This document shows positions 1 to 10,204 of a DNA stretch of 64,000 nucleotides, one piece after another. Location: NCBI GenBank assembly GCA_023376005.1, contig CM042151.1, positions 78,557,944 to 78,621,943 on the forward strand, read 5' to 3'. The DNA comes from Doryteuthis pealeii (taxonomy: Eukaryota > Mollusca > Cephalopoda > Myopsida > Loliginidae). A model generated the notes under the pieces. The model worked only from the letters and a program-made list of their open reading frames with translations. It did no database searches and had not been told where the DNA came from. The position numbers and the translations under genes are program-made. Every line of letters starts with the position of its first letter. Position 1 is the stretch's first letter.

Positions 1-1
1 T

Positions 2-961
2 TCAAATTTAAAAAGTCATATGATAACACACTCTGGAGAGAAGTCTTACCCTTGTAAAGTGTGTGGGTCAGCATTTTCAAGAACCTCCAGTTTAAAAAGA
101 CATATGAGAGTTCACACTGGAGGGAAGCCTTACACTTGTAAAGTGTGTGGATCAGCATTTTCACAATGTTTTAATTTAAAGGTACACATGAGAGTTCACA
201 CTGGAGAGAAACCATACACTTGTGAAGATTGTGGATCAGCATTTTCATACAATTCAGCTTTTAAAGCACATATGCAAACACATACTGGGGAGAAAACTTA
301 TGCCTGTGAAATTTGTGGATTGGCATTTTCATATTCTTCAAATTTAAAAAGTCATATGCGAACACACACTGGAGAGAAGCCTTACACTTGTAAAGTGTGT
401 GGATCAGCATTTTCAAGAAACTCCAGTTTGAAATCTCACATGTGTATACACACTGGGGAGAAACCGTACACGTGTGAAGTCTGTGGATCCGCATTTTCAA
501 TGAATTCAGTTTTAAAGGTACATATGCGAACACACACAGGAGAGAAACCATACACCTGTGAGATTTGTGGATCAGGATTTTTTGAGAGTGCAGCATTAAA
601 AAGTCATGTGCGAACACATACAGGAGAAAAACCTTTCTCTTGTATAATATGTGGATCACGATTTTCAAAAAATGTCAGCTTAAAAAGACATATGCGAACA
701 CATACAGGAGAAAAACCTTTCTCTTGTATAATATGTGGATCACGATTTTCTGAAAATGACAGCTTAAAAAGACATATGCGAACACATACAGGAGAGAAAC
801 CGTATACTTGTGAAATCTGTGGTTTAGCTTTTTCACAGAGTTCCAATTTAAAAAGTCACATGTACAGACATGCAGATGTAAATATCTCCACTGGAAAATC
901 TGTGGAGAAATGCAGCTTGGCTGATCACAGTACATCTGGGAATACAAGCCTCCACCAATAA
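2..961 (+). CDS. Poly-C2H2 zinc-finger protein, 3' part (5' end outside window)
   Basis: The frame is open from base 2: a finger helix precedes the first ATG at 20, so that ATG is internal and the true start lies upstream. Ten complete C2H2 fingers follow, each C-x2-C-x12-H-x3-H with TGEKP-type linkers, and the recurring core is CGSAFS. The first linker is SGEKS and the second TGGKP, both slightly off consensus. A 29-residue tail without fingers ends at TAA 959-961. It is colinear with the gene at 17307-18599: fingers 2-5, 6 and 7-10 here match fingers 4-7, 9 and 11-14 there, so that paralogue has two extra fingers. The expected role is sequence-specific nuclear DNA binding; target and regulation are unknown. 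The last ~30 bases of coding sequence overlap a LINE relic read in another frame (928-1245). Confidence 0.9.
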   Translation, partial: SNLKSHMITHSGEKSYPCKVCGSAFSRTSSLKRHMRVHTGGKPYTCKVCGSAFSQCFNLKVHMRVHTGEKPYTCEDCGSAFSYNSAFKAHMQTHTGEKTYACEICGLAFSYSSNLKSHMRTHTGEKPYTCKVCGSAFSRNSSLKSHMCIHTGEKPYTCEVCGSAFSMNSVLKVHMRTHTGEKPYTCEICGSGFFESAALKSHVRTHTGEKPFSCIICGSRFSKNVSLKRHMRTHTGEKPFSCIICGSRFSENDSLKRHMRTHTGEKPYTCEICGLAFSQSSNLKSHMYRHADVNISTGKSVEKCSLADHSTSGNTSLHQ

Positions 962-1245
962 CACCAAATGGGAAGGTGATTGTGTTCTATGATAAAGTAA
1001 TTTAGACAGGCAGATATATACAAGACAAGGCTATTAAACCAGATATTGTCATCCAAATAGCTGTCCTAAATGATTATGGCCCCAATAGAGCTGAGCAGAA
1101 AATCATAACAAAATATCAAGACCTCAAGAATAACCTAAAAACAACTTGGATATTGAAATAAATTAATATCACACCAGTTGTGATAGGGGCATCTGGGTTG
1201 GTGAAGCAAAACTTTAAAAGATACTGTGTAAAAATTCTTCCTGTC
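928..1245 (+). mobile_element. R2-like non-LTR retrotransposon C-terminal relic overlapping the ZNF tail
   Basis: Read in the frame starting at 928 this encodes YIWEYKPPP, then GKVIVFYDKVI, DKAIKPDIVIQ, NRAEQKIITKYQDLK and PVVIGASGLVKQNF. That order matches the C-terminal end of R2-like reverse transcriptase ORFs (WEYKPPP, RPDIV, PVVIGALG). In-frame TAG and TAA codons show that it is dead. The same relic follows the ZNF gene at 17307-18599, so it was present before the duplication. The copy here lacks a short piece (KHEK..LII) that the other retains. Confidence 0.75.
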
Positions 1246-3893
1246 AAACCAACAAAAAATTCCAAAAAACCAAACAAATTGCAGAAAAGAGAAACATAAA
1301 CTTTACTTCAAAAAATTCTGAAGATTACAACAAGCCTTTCACAATAGCAGAACTTAATGACTCCATAACAAAATCACACAATACAGCTGTCGGTCCTGAT
1401 GAGATTCACAATGAATTTTTTAAAAACCTACCAGAAGAATCTCTCAGATGTCTCCTAAACATTTATAATCATATTTGGAAAAGTAACACATTCCCAGAAA
1501 CATGGAGTCAAGCAACAATTATACCCATTCCCAAAACTGGCAAAGACACCACTAATCCACAAAATTACCGACCCATCGCCTTGACAAGCTGCCTCTGCAA
1601 GACAATGGAGTGGATGATCAACAAAAGGCTGACATGGTATCTAGAAGCAAATAACCTAATTACAAACCTCCAAACAGGGTTCCGAAAAAAGAGAGGTACA
1701 ATAGACCATCAGATCCGACTAGAGACCTACATCAGGGAAGCATATATAAAAAAACAACATGTAGTGGCAGTCTTTTTTGACCTGGAGAAGGCATATGACA
1801 CTACTTGGAGGTATGGTGTCATGAAAGACATGTACGATCTAGGGTTACGAGGAAGGCTGCCGCTATTTATAAAAAACTTCCTCTCCAATAGAAATTTCAG
1901 GGTACATGTGGGATCCACTTTTTCTGACCTCCAAACTCAAGAAGAAGGCATCCCACAAGGAAGTATCCTATCATTAACTCTCTTTTCCATTAAAATAAAT
2001 AATATAATAAATAGCCTCAATCCTATAATCAACTGCGCTCTCTATGTTGATGACCTTGTCATTTGCTATAGATCCACAGATATCCACAAAATAGAACGCC
2101 AATTGCAGATGGGCCTCAACAAAGTGAACAAATGGGCAACAGACAACGGCTTTAAATTTTCAAAGACCAAAACTCAATGTGTGCATTTCTGTTCCTTAAG
2201 AAAAATGCACAATGACCCTACCATCAAACTTGAGGAAAGTGAAATACCTGTTGTTGATCAATATAAATTCCTGGGAGTTATATTCGATAAAAAATTAACT
2301 TTCATCCCACACATAAAACATTTAAAAATTAAATGTACCAGAGCCCAACAACTATTACGAGTAGTTGCCCATACTGAATGGGGAGCAGATCAACAAACAC
2401 TACTTAAACTATACAGATCACTAATCCGTTCCCAACTTGACTATGCTTGCTTTGTATATGGATCTGCTAGGAGGTCTTACCTCAAAGAGCTCAACTCAGT
2501 ACACCATGAAGGCTTAAGGCAAGTCATAGGGGCCTTCAGAACTTCTCCAGTTGACAGCCTATATGTAGAGGCTTATGAGGCACCCCTACAGCTAAGATGC
2601 GAAAAACTAACCTTGCAATACTACACAAAACTCAAATCCTGCCCATCCAACCCAGCTTATGACTGCACCTTCAACCAAGGATACAAAGAATGTTTTGAAA
2701 AAAAAGAAAAATCAATAAAACCTTTTGGTCTCCGGGTGGAACCTATCCTCAAAGAATCTAGAATTCCCCTCACAAATATCCATAAAACCATCATACCAAA
2801 AACACCACCTTGGATCATTAAAAAACCTAAAGTGATCCTTGAGCTAAGTAAACTTCCTAAAACAAAAACCCATCCTAGCACTTACCAAGACAAATTCCAC
2901 AATGTTCTAGAACGCTACCCCAACCACCTCCACATCTTTACAGATGGCTCTAAGGACAATTACAAAACGGCATGTGCAGCTATTTTAAATAAAAAAATTG
3001 TAAGAAAAGCCCTTCCAAACGAAAGTTCATTTTTTCAGCCGAAACCCGTGCAATAGATATAGCACTTGACATCATCTCTGAAAATAAACACACAAAATAT
3101 ATCATCTTTTCAGACTCGCCTCAGTCCTACTATCATTAAGAAATAAAAAACTGGAAGACCCTCTCATCATTAAGCTCCTGAATAGATTAGACTCAATGTC
3201 TAACTCTAAGGAGATTATTATATGCTGGATACCAAGTCATATAGGAGTGAGGGGGAATGAAAGAGCTGACTCTGCAGCTAAATTGGCTCTAGATTTAATC
3301 CCTGACAAGTTCCAGATACCATATACTGACTTGAAACCTAAAATTAATAGATTCCTTCATACAAAATGGCAGCAACACTGGAATAACTGTATCCACAATA
3401 AACTCTTCCTAATCAAACCGACTTTGGGAGGCTGCAGACCAACTTTAAGGAAGTCTAGAAAGGAACAAGTCATTATGTCCCGATTATGCATTGGTCATAC
3501 AAAACTAACACACTCTTATATACTCAAACAAGAACAACAAGCACAATGTGAAACATGTCAAACACCACTGACAGTCAAACACTTATTGATGGAATGCAGA
3601 TTTTTTGCTCACATCAGAAAACATTATTTTAAAGCAAACAATATGAAGGATCTATTTGAAAATGTTAACATAGAGGATATTTTCTCCTTTTTGAGGGAAA
3701 TAAAATTATACCATAGAATATAGACATGAAACAAATCAATGGCATACAGTATGATTCCCAATAATGCTAACACATTGTTAAAACCAATTACTAAATGTAT
3801 ATATATGAATACACAATATGTATAACAACCCAACCGCTAGGCGCTGGACGGGTTGATATGCCGTTAAAATTAATAAACCAACCTAAACCATGT
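1246..3893 (+). mobile_element. 5'-truncated LINE of I/R1 type with RNase H
   Basis: A non-LTR retrotransposon body: the reverse transcriptase (RT) thumb, palm and C-terminal regions, an RNase H domain and a CCHC motif, then a short 3' UTR. No endonuclease domain is visible, which is consistent with 5' truncation during target-primed integration. The 3' terminus (about 3826-3893) ends in an A/C-rich tail and carries GGGTTGATATGCCG. That motif recurs at the ends of SINE-like repeats at about 34735, 48877, 53564, 52600 and 58028, suggesting that this LINE type supplied the machinery for those SINEs. Confidence 0.8.
1260..3723 (+). pseudogene. LINE ORF2: reverse transcriptase-RNase H-CCHC, two frameshifts
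   Basis: The frame is open from about 1260 (the start is lost by truncation) to TAG 3054-3056. Visible RT motifs are NYRPIALTS (about 1564), FFDLEKAYD with a catalytic Asp (about 1773), GIPQGS (about 1948) and the YVDD box (about 2046). RNase H begins at IFTDGSKD (about 2935). A one-base shift in a T run near 3033 and another near 3120 break the frame, after which RNase H resumes with WIPSHIGVRGNERAD (about 3225). A C-x2-C-x7-H-x4-C motif lies at about 3547-3600 and the stop is at 3721-3723. RT plus RNase H plus a C-terminal CCHC fits the I/R1 superfamily. It is non-functional as it stands. Confidence 0.85.
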
Positions 3894-4479
3894 AATGTTA
3901 TGGGCTTTTTCAGAGCACTATTAGGACTGGTAAAAGTTGTGTATCAGGGCTCGACACCAGTCGTATAAATGAGTCAACACGTTGGCTTGTTGGTCACACA
4001 CAGAGATCTAGCAGTTCTTTGCTTGCTAGTCAGCTGACCCTAAAAAGAATTCTTCCACACTACGTTGTTTATGGTTAGGGTATCAACTTACAAGTCAAGT
4101 GGTTCTTCTTTGTGGTCAATTAACTTTATCTCCACTGGTATCTGTTTCATTCATAACATTCGTAGTATTTTTTGTAGTAGAATAAAGTTGACAACAAACT
4201 TTTCATTTCTTTTTTAATGACTTTATTTATTCAATTTCGGCTTCTTAACTTTGAGAGAGAGAGAATCGGTTTCATAAAAAATATGTTTTTAGTAATGATC
4301 TTAATTTTGTTCCAATGGTCAGTACCAATTATCAGGCTTCACATATCAGCGACACCAGGACCTCAGTCACTCGCCTATGACTAACCTCAGCAAGACCCTA
4401 AGCCCACTGTCTTCGGCAAATTCTGTAACCCAACTGTCCGCAAAATCTAAGGTTCCCTCATTATATAGAAATGTGTGTG

Positions 4480-4527
4480 GAACTTTCTAGAACATCGTGG
4501 AACATTTAGAATGTTCTTACTGTTCTA
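4480..4527. promoter_or_regulatory. Heat-shock-element-like cluster
   Basis: GAACTTTCTAGAAC is an alternating GAA/TTC/GAA array with 2-bp spacing, the consensus for heat shock factor trimers. It is followed within 10 bp by GAACATTTAGAATGTTC and a further TTC unit. No gene start is recognisable beside it. It could be the remnant of a retrotransposon promoter or a chance match in AT-rich DNA. Confidence 0.35.
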
Positions 4528-5679
4528 CCAAATTGCACATGTCACTTAAGAGGTCAACGGGTCAACCATCCCTTCGTCTGATAAATCAATCAAAATAAAT
4601 TTTAACAGCAAAATCCTACTTTTTCTGGCTATCGAACCGAGTCACAGATGATAATGAGAATTCCATTATCCTCTAGCTTGCCCATTCCCGTAAGGTCTGA
4701 GAATCATGCTACATCCATTAAGCTTTCTTTCTGTTTGACACAAGGCCACAAATATGGTGTTCCGAGTAAGGCGCACCAATTATGCTACTATACCTTGACA
4801 ATATCTGGTAAACCAATCTGCTATGATGTACAAATAGCAGCTTAAGTGATCATTAGGATAGAAATATTATTTATTAAGGAATCAAATGTTAGGCCCGGGA
4901 AAGTGGCCACTTGGTTTCTAAAAATTGTTAAAAGAAAATACAAAAAAGAGAATCCTTAATTTTTCAAAAGTATGTTTGATCCAGATTTTTTAAAACTTAA
5001 ATTACTTACACAATCTGGTAGAAAATGTCACATTAAAAGTTTTCAGGTTGGTAGTAAAGAAAATTGTTTATTCAGAGCATTTTAAAAATGTGATATCTTT
5101 TAAGTTTTAATTATCATCTTCTAAAAAGATCTGAATATAAAATAAGACATTCTCTTGTGTTTTGTTACACAATGTGCCTTGGTTTTGATATTCCTTCAGA
5201 TTAGATTCATTCATCTAAATGGAAACAATCTCTCTGCCTTCAAAAATATCATTCAAAATCTTCAACTCAAACATGTACATTATTTTCGTATTATACAGTT
5301 ACTTGTATTCTATAAAATTGCAGAATAAAAAGTTAATTGAATGAACGTTATTTTTTGAGATTTATGTTGTTATATCTTGTATGCATTTTCTTTCTTTTTT
5401 GGAATCAGTTCTTAATTTCAAGACACAATAAATAAGAATAAAATATTCTAAGAATGATCACTTAAATAATTTGCATTTTATCATATTTTGCTAATATATC
5501 CAACTCAGATCTTAAGCTAATTTTAACCATTCTCCTGATTTTTAGAGAAATTCAAAACACAGTTTTAAAGACTATTGAATATGGATAATATATTAAAACA
5601 TCTATTCTTAAATTGTATGGTTTGTTTAATATTTGTTGAGATTTTTTCTGATATAAGGTGTGTGATGGATCCTCACTCC

Positions 5680-5930
5680 TACTTATAGACTAGGCTGGAA
5701 TAATGTGATCTAACTCTTGGCCAATCACTGGCAATACTTTGAGGTATATACAATACTTAAACTGACCCTACAGAACATATTTACTGAGACCTTCGTGGAA
5801 GACAGACATAGGATTAAATCACTGGACCTTTACCAATATGCAGGATAGGACTTATATGCTTACCAAAGGATTCCATAATACAGGACTTTCTTTAAGCCCT
5901 TTTCAACTGGCCAAGGATGGCCTTTAAAAA
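5680..5930 (+). repeat. Dispersed repeat shared with 36460-36755
   Basis: Matching landmarks in the same order: ACTTATAGACT, CCAATCACTGGCA, ATAGGATTA..TC.CTGGACCTTT, CTTACCAAAGGATTC and AACTGGCCAAGGATGGC. The class is unknown and there is no coding signal. Confidence 0.65.
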
Positions 5931-6770
5931 CTTTACAATATCAACTTCCTTAATTTCAGTTAATCAATAATTAAATGAAATTGATATCTTAAAGATTGAT
6001 ATCTTGAAGAAATATGTATAAAAAAACATGTATAGTTAAGCTGCAAGAATTATTATTTTGTATACTATTCGGTATAGTGAGTGTGGAACAATTGCTTTAG
6101 AATCAGGCTTAACGGCAAGGACTTTTTCTTTCATTCTAACATTGGACTTTCTCATGTCTTTGCAGAATTTTTATCATTTTCAGTAATCAGTATGGATTCC
6201 CTTAACTCTTTTTTGCCATCCATCTCTAACAATCATTGCTCTTGGTAGGTCATTTAGATGGCATGAAGTGTCTGCAAAGAGCTGATAAATGTAAGGGTTT
6301 ACTGGTCAGCCAGCATTGGTGTGTCCATGTGTAGGAGTCAATACGAGTGTCACTTATATGTTTGTCCAGTGCCCATCTTGTCTTGTCTTACTGGTTTGTA
6401 AGATAGAAGACAGGGTGAGCATACTGCTGCTGTTTTGTAGGGTGCAGCTTCCAGGATTTGTTCAAAACAGCACACAGCATTCTTGTGTAGTTCACATAAA
6501 GATTATGAAATGTCTTTTGATTTATTTACATAAATTGCTTTTGTTTAAATCTTTACTCAGTTTAGTTTCATCCATTTTAAAGAGAAGTATTTCCCTAACT
6601 TAAAAAATATAATTTAAAATTGTTGATTCAACCATTCACCAAGAAGTATTAGTTAATAATACACAACTGTTTTAGCCACAAGGAAAGAAACAATGTTTTT
6701 TTTTTATGGAAACAGAATAAAAGACATTTTTATAATGATAAGTTAAGAAATATTTTACTGTTTAAGTGTC

Positions 6771-6944
6771 TGTAGTGAAGTCAACTCAGGTTTAACGTTT
6801 TATAAAAGGGTTTATTACGGGAATATATACATTCAAGGTCCTTGTGGCTGTACATTCACGTTAGTAGTAAACTCCCTATTTTCCGTGATCTCGCCCTATC
6901 GAGATTCCCCTAATCTCGCCAGGTCGAGATCTCAGGATACTACA
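6771..6944 (-). repeat. 3' LTR (minus-strand element)
   Basis: 174 bp, from TGTAGTGAAG to GGATACTACA on the plus strand. It differs from the other LTR at about three substitutions and one indel. An AATAAA signal (minus strand, about 6808-6814) sits near its 3' end. An internal palindrome-like core (TCTCGCCCTATCGAGA) is present in both LTRs. Confidence 0.92.
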
Positions 6945-6981
6945 TCTTCCCCCTGTTATTCTTTTGTTTTCCCCTTTTTGA

Positions 6982-7353
6982 TTAAAGGGTTTCTCCGGAC
7001 ATGATAAAGTCCGTGTTTGGGTTTGGTGTGGTTGTGCTGTTTGGGATGTGTGTTGTAGAAGAATGGTAGTGGGAGACTGGATCAGGAATAGGATGGTCGG
7101 TGGTTGGCACGCTGTGGTTGTCAGTATCATGAGGTGTGTCGTCATCAAACTTTTTCACATGGGCTGCATTTCTCATTTTTGGTTTACCCTGAGGTTGTTG
7201 TACAATTACAGCATTACCTTGTTTTCCAATAACTTTGTAAGGCTGCATCTCAAAAGTGGGGTCCATTTTGTTGGCTCTATGCAGGTTCTTGCACAGCACT
7301 GTGTCTCCTTCTTCTATCATCTGGTCTTTAGATCTTCTTTTTTTGATCGGCAC
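6982..7353 (-). pseudogene. Integrase C-terminal domain of the gypsy element, frameshifted
   Basis: It encodes the C-terminal (GPY/F-like) integrase module (EEGDTVLCKN...PYKVIGKQGNAVIV) and then a Thr/Pro/His-rich tail. It is out of frame with the catalytic core by one base at an A-run near 7338-7344. No ATG is needed because it should be continuous with the core. Confidence 0.8.
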
Positions 7354-7996
7354 TTATGTTGCGTTTCAATTTGTGGAGAGCATCTTTGTCATGTACGTTT
7401 TCGTGTACATCAGATGCTTCTGTAATGTCAGGGAATTTTCCTCGGAGTTCCCGGTTCATCAGTAGCTTGGCTGCCGACACTCCTGTTACCGTGTGGAGGG
7501 TAGTATGGTATTGGAATAGGAAATTCTTCATTTCCTCCTTCCAGCTCTTTTTTTCTATTTTTGCAATTTTGATTGCTTTTAGGATAGTTCTGTTGAACCG
7601 CTCTACCTCTCCGTTTGATTGAGGCCAATATAGTATCCCTTTTATTTGGATAATACCATGAATGGTTAGGTATTCCTGGAATTCGCTGGATGCAAAAGTC
7701 TGTCCATTGTCACTTCTCAGGTATCGTGGATATCCGTGTGTTTTGAAGGCTAATTCCAGGCCATTAATTATACTCTTAGCATTTGTGCTTTGCATGTATG
7801 CTATCTCTGGCCATCTGGAGTAGTAGTCTATGATGATCAGGAGATGATTTCCTTCCGAGACCGTCAGTAGATTTACTGCAACATAGTTCCAGGGTTTATC
7901 TGGTAGCTGTGTGCTTTTTAACTCCTCGGGTGGGGCGTTTTCTTCTCCTACCAGACATGTGTAGCATTTAGGGTCATCCTCTGAAGTTTCTTTCAC
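7328..7996 (-). pseudogene. Integrase catalytic core of the gypsy element
   Basis: The retroviral-type integrase core shows its triad: Asp in IIIDYYSRWPEI, Asp in RSDNGQTF, and Glu in PQSNGEVERF. Counting the residues gives the canonical D-35-E spacing. The N-terminus retains only the CxxC half (CYTC) of the HHCC zinc domain, marking the deletion junction with the protease ORF, whose last codons it overlaps. The end is frameshifted into the C-terminal domain. Confidence 0.88.
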
Positions 7997-8769
7997 TTCT
8001 CGGGAGATAGTTCTTTTCCTTCAGCTGGATCGAACTCGTTAATTGACTGTAGGCTCAAGGGATTAGCTTTGTTAGTATCCGTTTTGGATTTCTGCACGAT
8101 GTCGGCATTTATTTCAATATTTAGAATTCCTAGGGCTTTACTTGTTCTACCACTAAGGAGTGATGCCTGTGCTTGAGGGATGACGTAGAACGAAGCAGTG
8201 ACAGATCGTCCAGTGTTTGGTACCTGCACTTTCAGTGTGGTTTTCCCCAAAATTTTCAGAGGTTCCTTACTGGCATAAGGATACAGCTTTTTGGTTGCAT
8301 GCTGAAGTTCAATCTCGGGTCTGGCCTTTTTTAGGTTTTGGAAGTCCTCCAGTGAAAGTGTGTTGTGATGAGCTCCTGAGTCTATCACAAAGGATACACT
8401 TGTCTCATTAATAGACAATTCTATTATATCTTCTGCTTCTGAAAGCTTGAATAAATATATGTCATTTGAGGTAGTGTCTTCCTTTTCCTCCACGCTACGC
8501 TGGGTTTCTTTTCTTTGGCCTTTGAATGACCCACTGCTGCTTGGGCTGTGTCTTCCACCTCTGTTATCATAATGGCTTTTTTTTTTCATGGGTTTGTTTT
8601 TATGGAAACAGAACTCATCTAGATGCCCTTTTTTTCCGCAATGACTACATCTGTGGTTTTTGCTTTTAATGCACTCCTGTCCAATATGACCTTGCGCTCC
8701 ACACTTGTAACAAAGGGGTGTCGTTTTGGAGTTTTTCTTCGACTCCTTGCTGGATACCTGGTTTATATT
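7993..8769 (-). pseudogene. Nucleocapsid zinc knuckles and aspartic protease of the gypsy element
   Basis: The frame opens after a TAG at 8770-8772 and carries two CCHC knuckles, C-x2-C-x4-H-x4-C, at about 8671-8712 and 8608-8649. A linker leads to a retropepsin-like domain with VIDSGAHHNT (the catalytic Asp in DSGA) and LLSGRTSKALGI near its end. It is in the same frame as gag, separated from it by TAA (8782-8784) and TAG. The ORF stops at 7993, exactly where integrase begins in another frame, so RT and RNase H are gone. Confidence 0.85.
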
Positions 8770-8781
8770 CTACTTTGGTTC

Positions 8782-9363
8782 TTAGATTAGTGCATCCTTT
8801 TCGTGGTATGTCCCAATTATTTCCATAAGTCTTTCCAGTGTCAGACTGTTTCCTTCTCTAAATAGTCTGGCTTTTAAATCTTTATCCTTGATATGGAGGA
8901 GAACTTTGTCTCTGACCAGGTTGTCAGCATCTTCTTTAAAGTTGCATGGCTTGACCAGTACTTTTAGGCGGGTAACAAAATTGTTCACCGTCTCTCCAGT
9001 TTTCGGTTCCATTTCGAAAAAATTAGTGCGAGCTTTTGGTATATTTTCTTTAAGGGAGAAATGTTTGTCAAACAAACTAATAGCCACTTCGTATGCGTCC
9101 CTTTTGTTTGTGCCGGGACTTGCTGCCTCTTGTTCCCTCTTTTCCTGTTCCGTAAAATTTCGCCAAATTTCACGAACGCCTGGTCCTCCTGTTACGAGTA
9201 AAACTCCTCTTTTTTGTTCGGCATTACACACACCTGTTGCTGTGATATAGATTTCCAGATCTAATTTCCAGTCCTCATATCTTCTGTGCAATGTTTCAGG
9301 TTGGCCAATCGTGTCAAGATGTGATGGTGCTTCTAATCCTCCTAATGGAATGATTTTAGACAT
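8782..9363 (-). pseudogene. Gag (capsid region) of the gypsy element
   Basis: 193 residues starting at ATG 9361-9363, downstream of the primer-binding site on the minus strand. It is rich in Lys and Glu, with an aromatic-rich segment (REIWRNFTEQEKRE, YEVAISLFDKHF, NFVTRLKVL) typical of Ty3/gypsy retrotransposon Gag. A stop codon cuts it off before the zinc knuckles, which continue in the same frame. It is called pseudogene because the polyprotein is broken. Confidence 0.75.
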
Positions 9364-9693
9364 TTTTTTTTAAATTCGGCAAGAACAAAAAATTTTTTTT
9401 TTTTTTTTAAATTCCACAAGGAACAAAAAATTCAACGACAAAAGTTTCAAATAAAGTAATGAATGATTTTATTCCTGTGCTTTAGTTGTTTAATTTCAGT
9501 TATTAAACATTTAGCGTAGGCAGGAATTTAGCACTTACTTGAATGTACTTTTTTTTTTGTCTCCACGTGGTAGGCTAACGGTGTAGTCTAACGGCCGCTT
9601 TTTCCTTTTGTTTAAAAATTTCCTAAAGGGATTTTTCTTTGGTAATTTCTGTTCTTGTTTGTCCGAATTGTGGTTATCTCATTCGTCGCCAGT

Positions 9694-9866
9694 TGTAGTG
9701 AAGTCAACTCAGGTTTAACGTTTTATAGAAGGGTTTATTAGGGAATATATACATTCGAGGTCCTTGTGGCTGTACGTTCACGTTAGTAGTAAACTCCCTA
9801 TTTTCCGTGATCTCGCCCTATCGAGATTCCCCTAATCTCGCCAGGTCGAGATCTCAGGATACTACA
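9694..9866 (-). repeat. 5' LTR (minus-strand element)
   Basis: 173 bp, nearly identical to 6771-6944. This is the upstream LTR for the minus-strand coding region, with the primer-binding site just inside it. The very low divergence between the two LTRs implies a recent insertion, later than the surrounding fold-back element. Confidence 0.92.
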
Positions 9867-10204
9867 GTGTCATACAGCTGTTTGCAACTTGAAAAAATAT
9901 GCAAACCATATTTTAGTCCAACAAAGTATAAGTTTTTCAAGAAAAACTCAATTGTAAATTTAGCCCCCCCCCACTTTTAAGCAGAAAAATATCGATGTAT
10001 AATTTTTTAATTTATAAGATAATAGCCAATTAAATTATTATTAAAATGAGTAAAAAAGAAATCTAAAAAAAAAGTTATTTATTTATTTTTTACATTTTAT
10101 TTTCAGATTTTCGGTACTTATTTTTTCATTATTACCCTTAATTTTTTAAACTTTTATTCACAACTTCGGTCTTTTATCATTTTATTTCTACTGTAATTTG
10201 TGGA

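Larger units (their letters stand above)
3894..6770. other. Intergenic AT-rich stretch with repeat fragments
   Basis: I see no convincing coding gene. It contains a heat-shock-element-like cluster (4480-4527), a weak tRNA-SINE-like piece (about 4580-4850, with a GGTTCGATAGCC B-box-like motif on the minus strand), a dispersed repeat shared with 36460-36755 (5680-5930), and another shared in part with 20590-20690 and 53600-53800 (6110-6400). Short ORFs at 4648-4845 and 6316-6603 look like chance. Confidence 0.6.
6771..9866 (-). mobile_element. Ty3/gypsy LTR retrotransposon with RT-RNase H deleted
   Basis: It is bounded by near-identical direct LTRs with TG..CA ends and flanked by the 5-bp duplication GTGTC (6766-6770 and 9867-9871). 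Coding runs on the minus strand: gag, zinc knuckles and protease, then integrase. A purine-rich tract (AGGGGGAAGA on the minus strand) abuts the 3' LTR at 6945, and a TGGCGACGAATGAG-type primer-binding site lies about two bases inside the 5' LTR (near 9690). At about 3.1 kb it is short because RT, RNase H and the His-His half of the integrase zinc domain are missing. It should be non-autonomous. Confidence 0.92.

Noticed and set aside
261..947. Minus-strand ORFs of 80-135 aa across the zinc-finger arrays (also at 17719-18585, 29169-29750, 49260-50000)
   Set aside because: They are antisense shadows of the periodic 84-bp finger repeat, and the peptides show only the complementary periodicity.
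7048..7622. Plus-strand ORFs opposite the integrase
   Set aside because: They are antisense shadows of the gypsy integrase, which has clear catalytic motifs on the minus strand.
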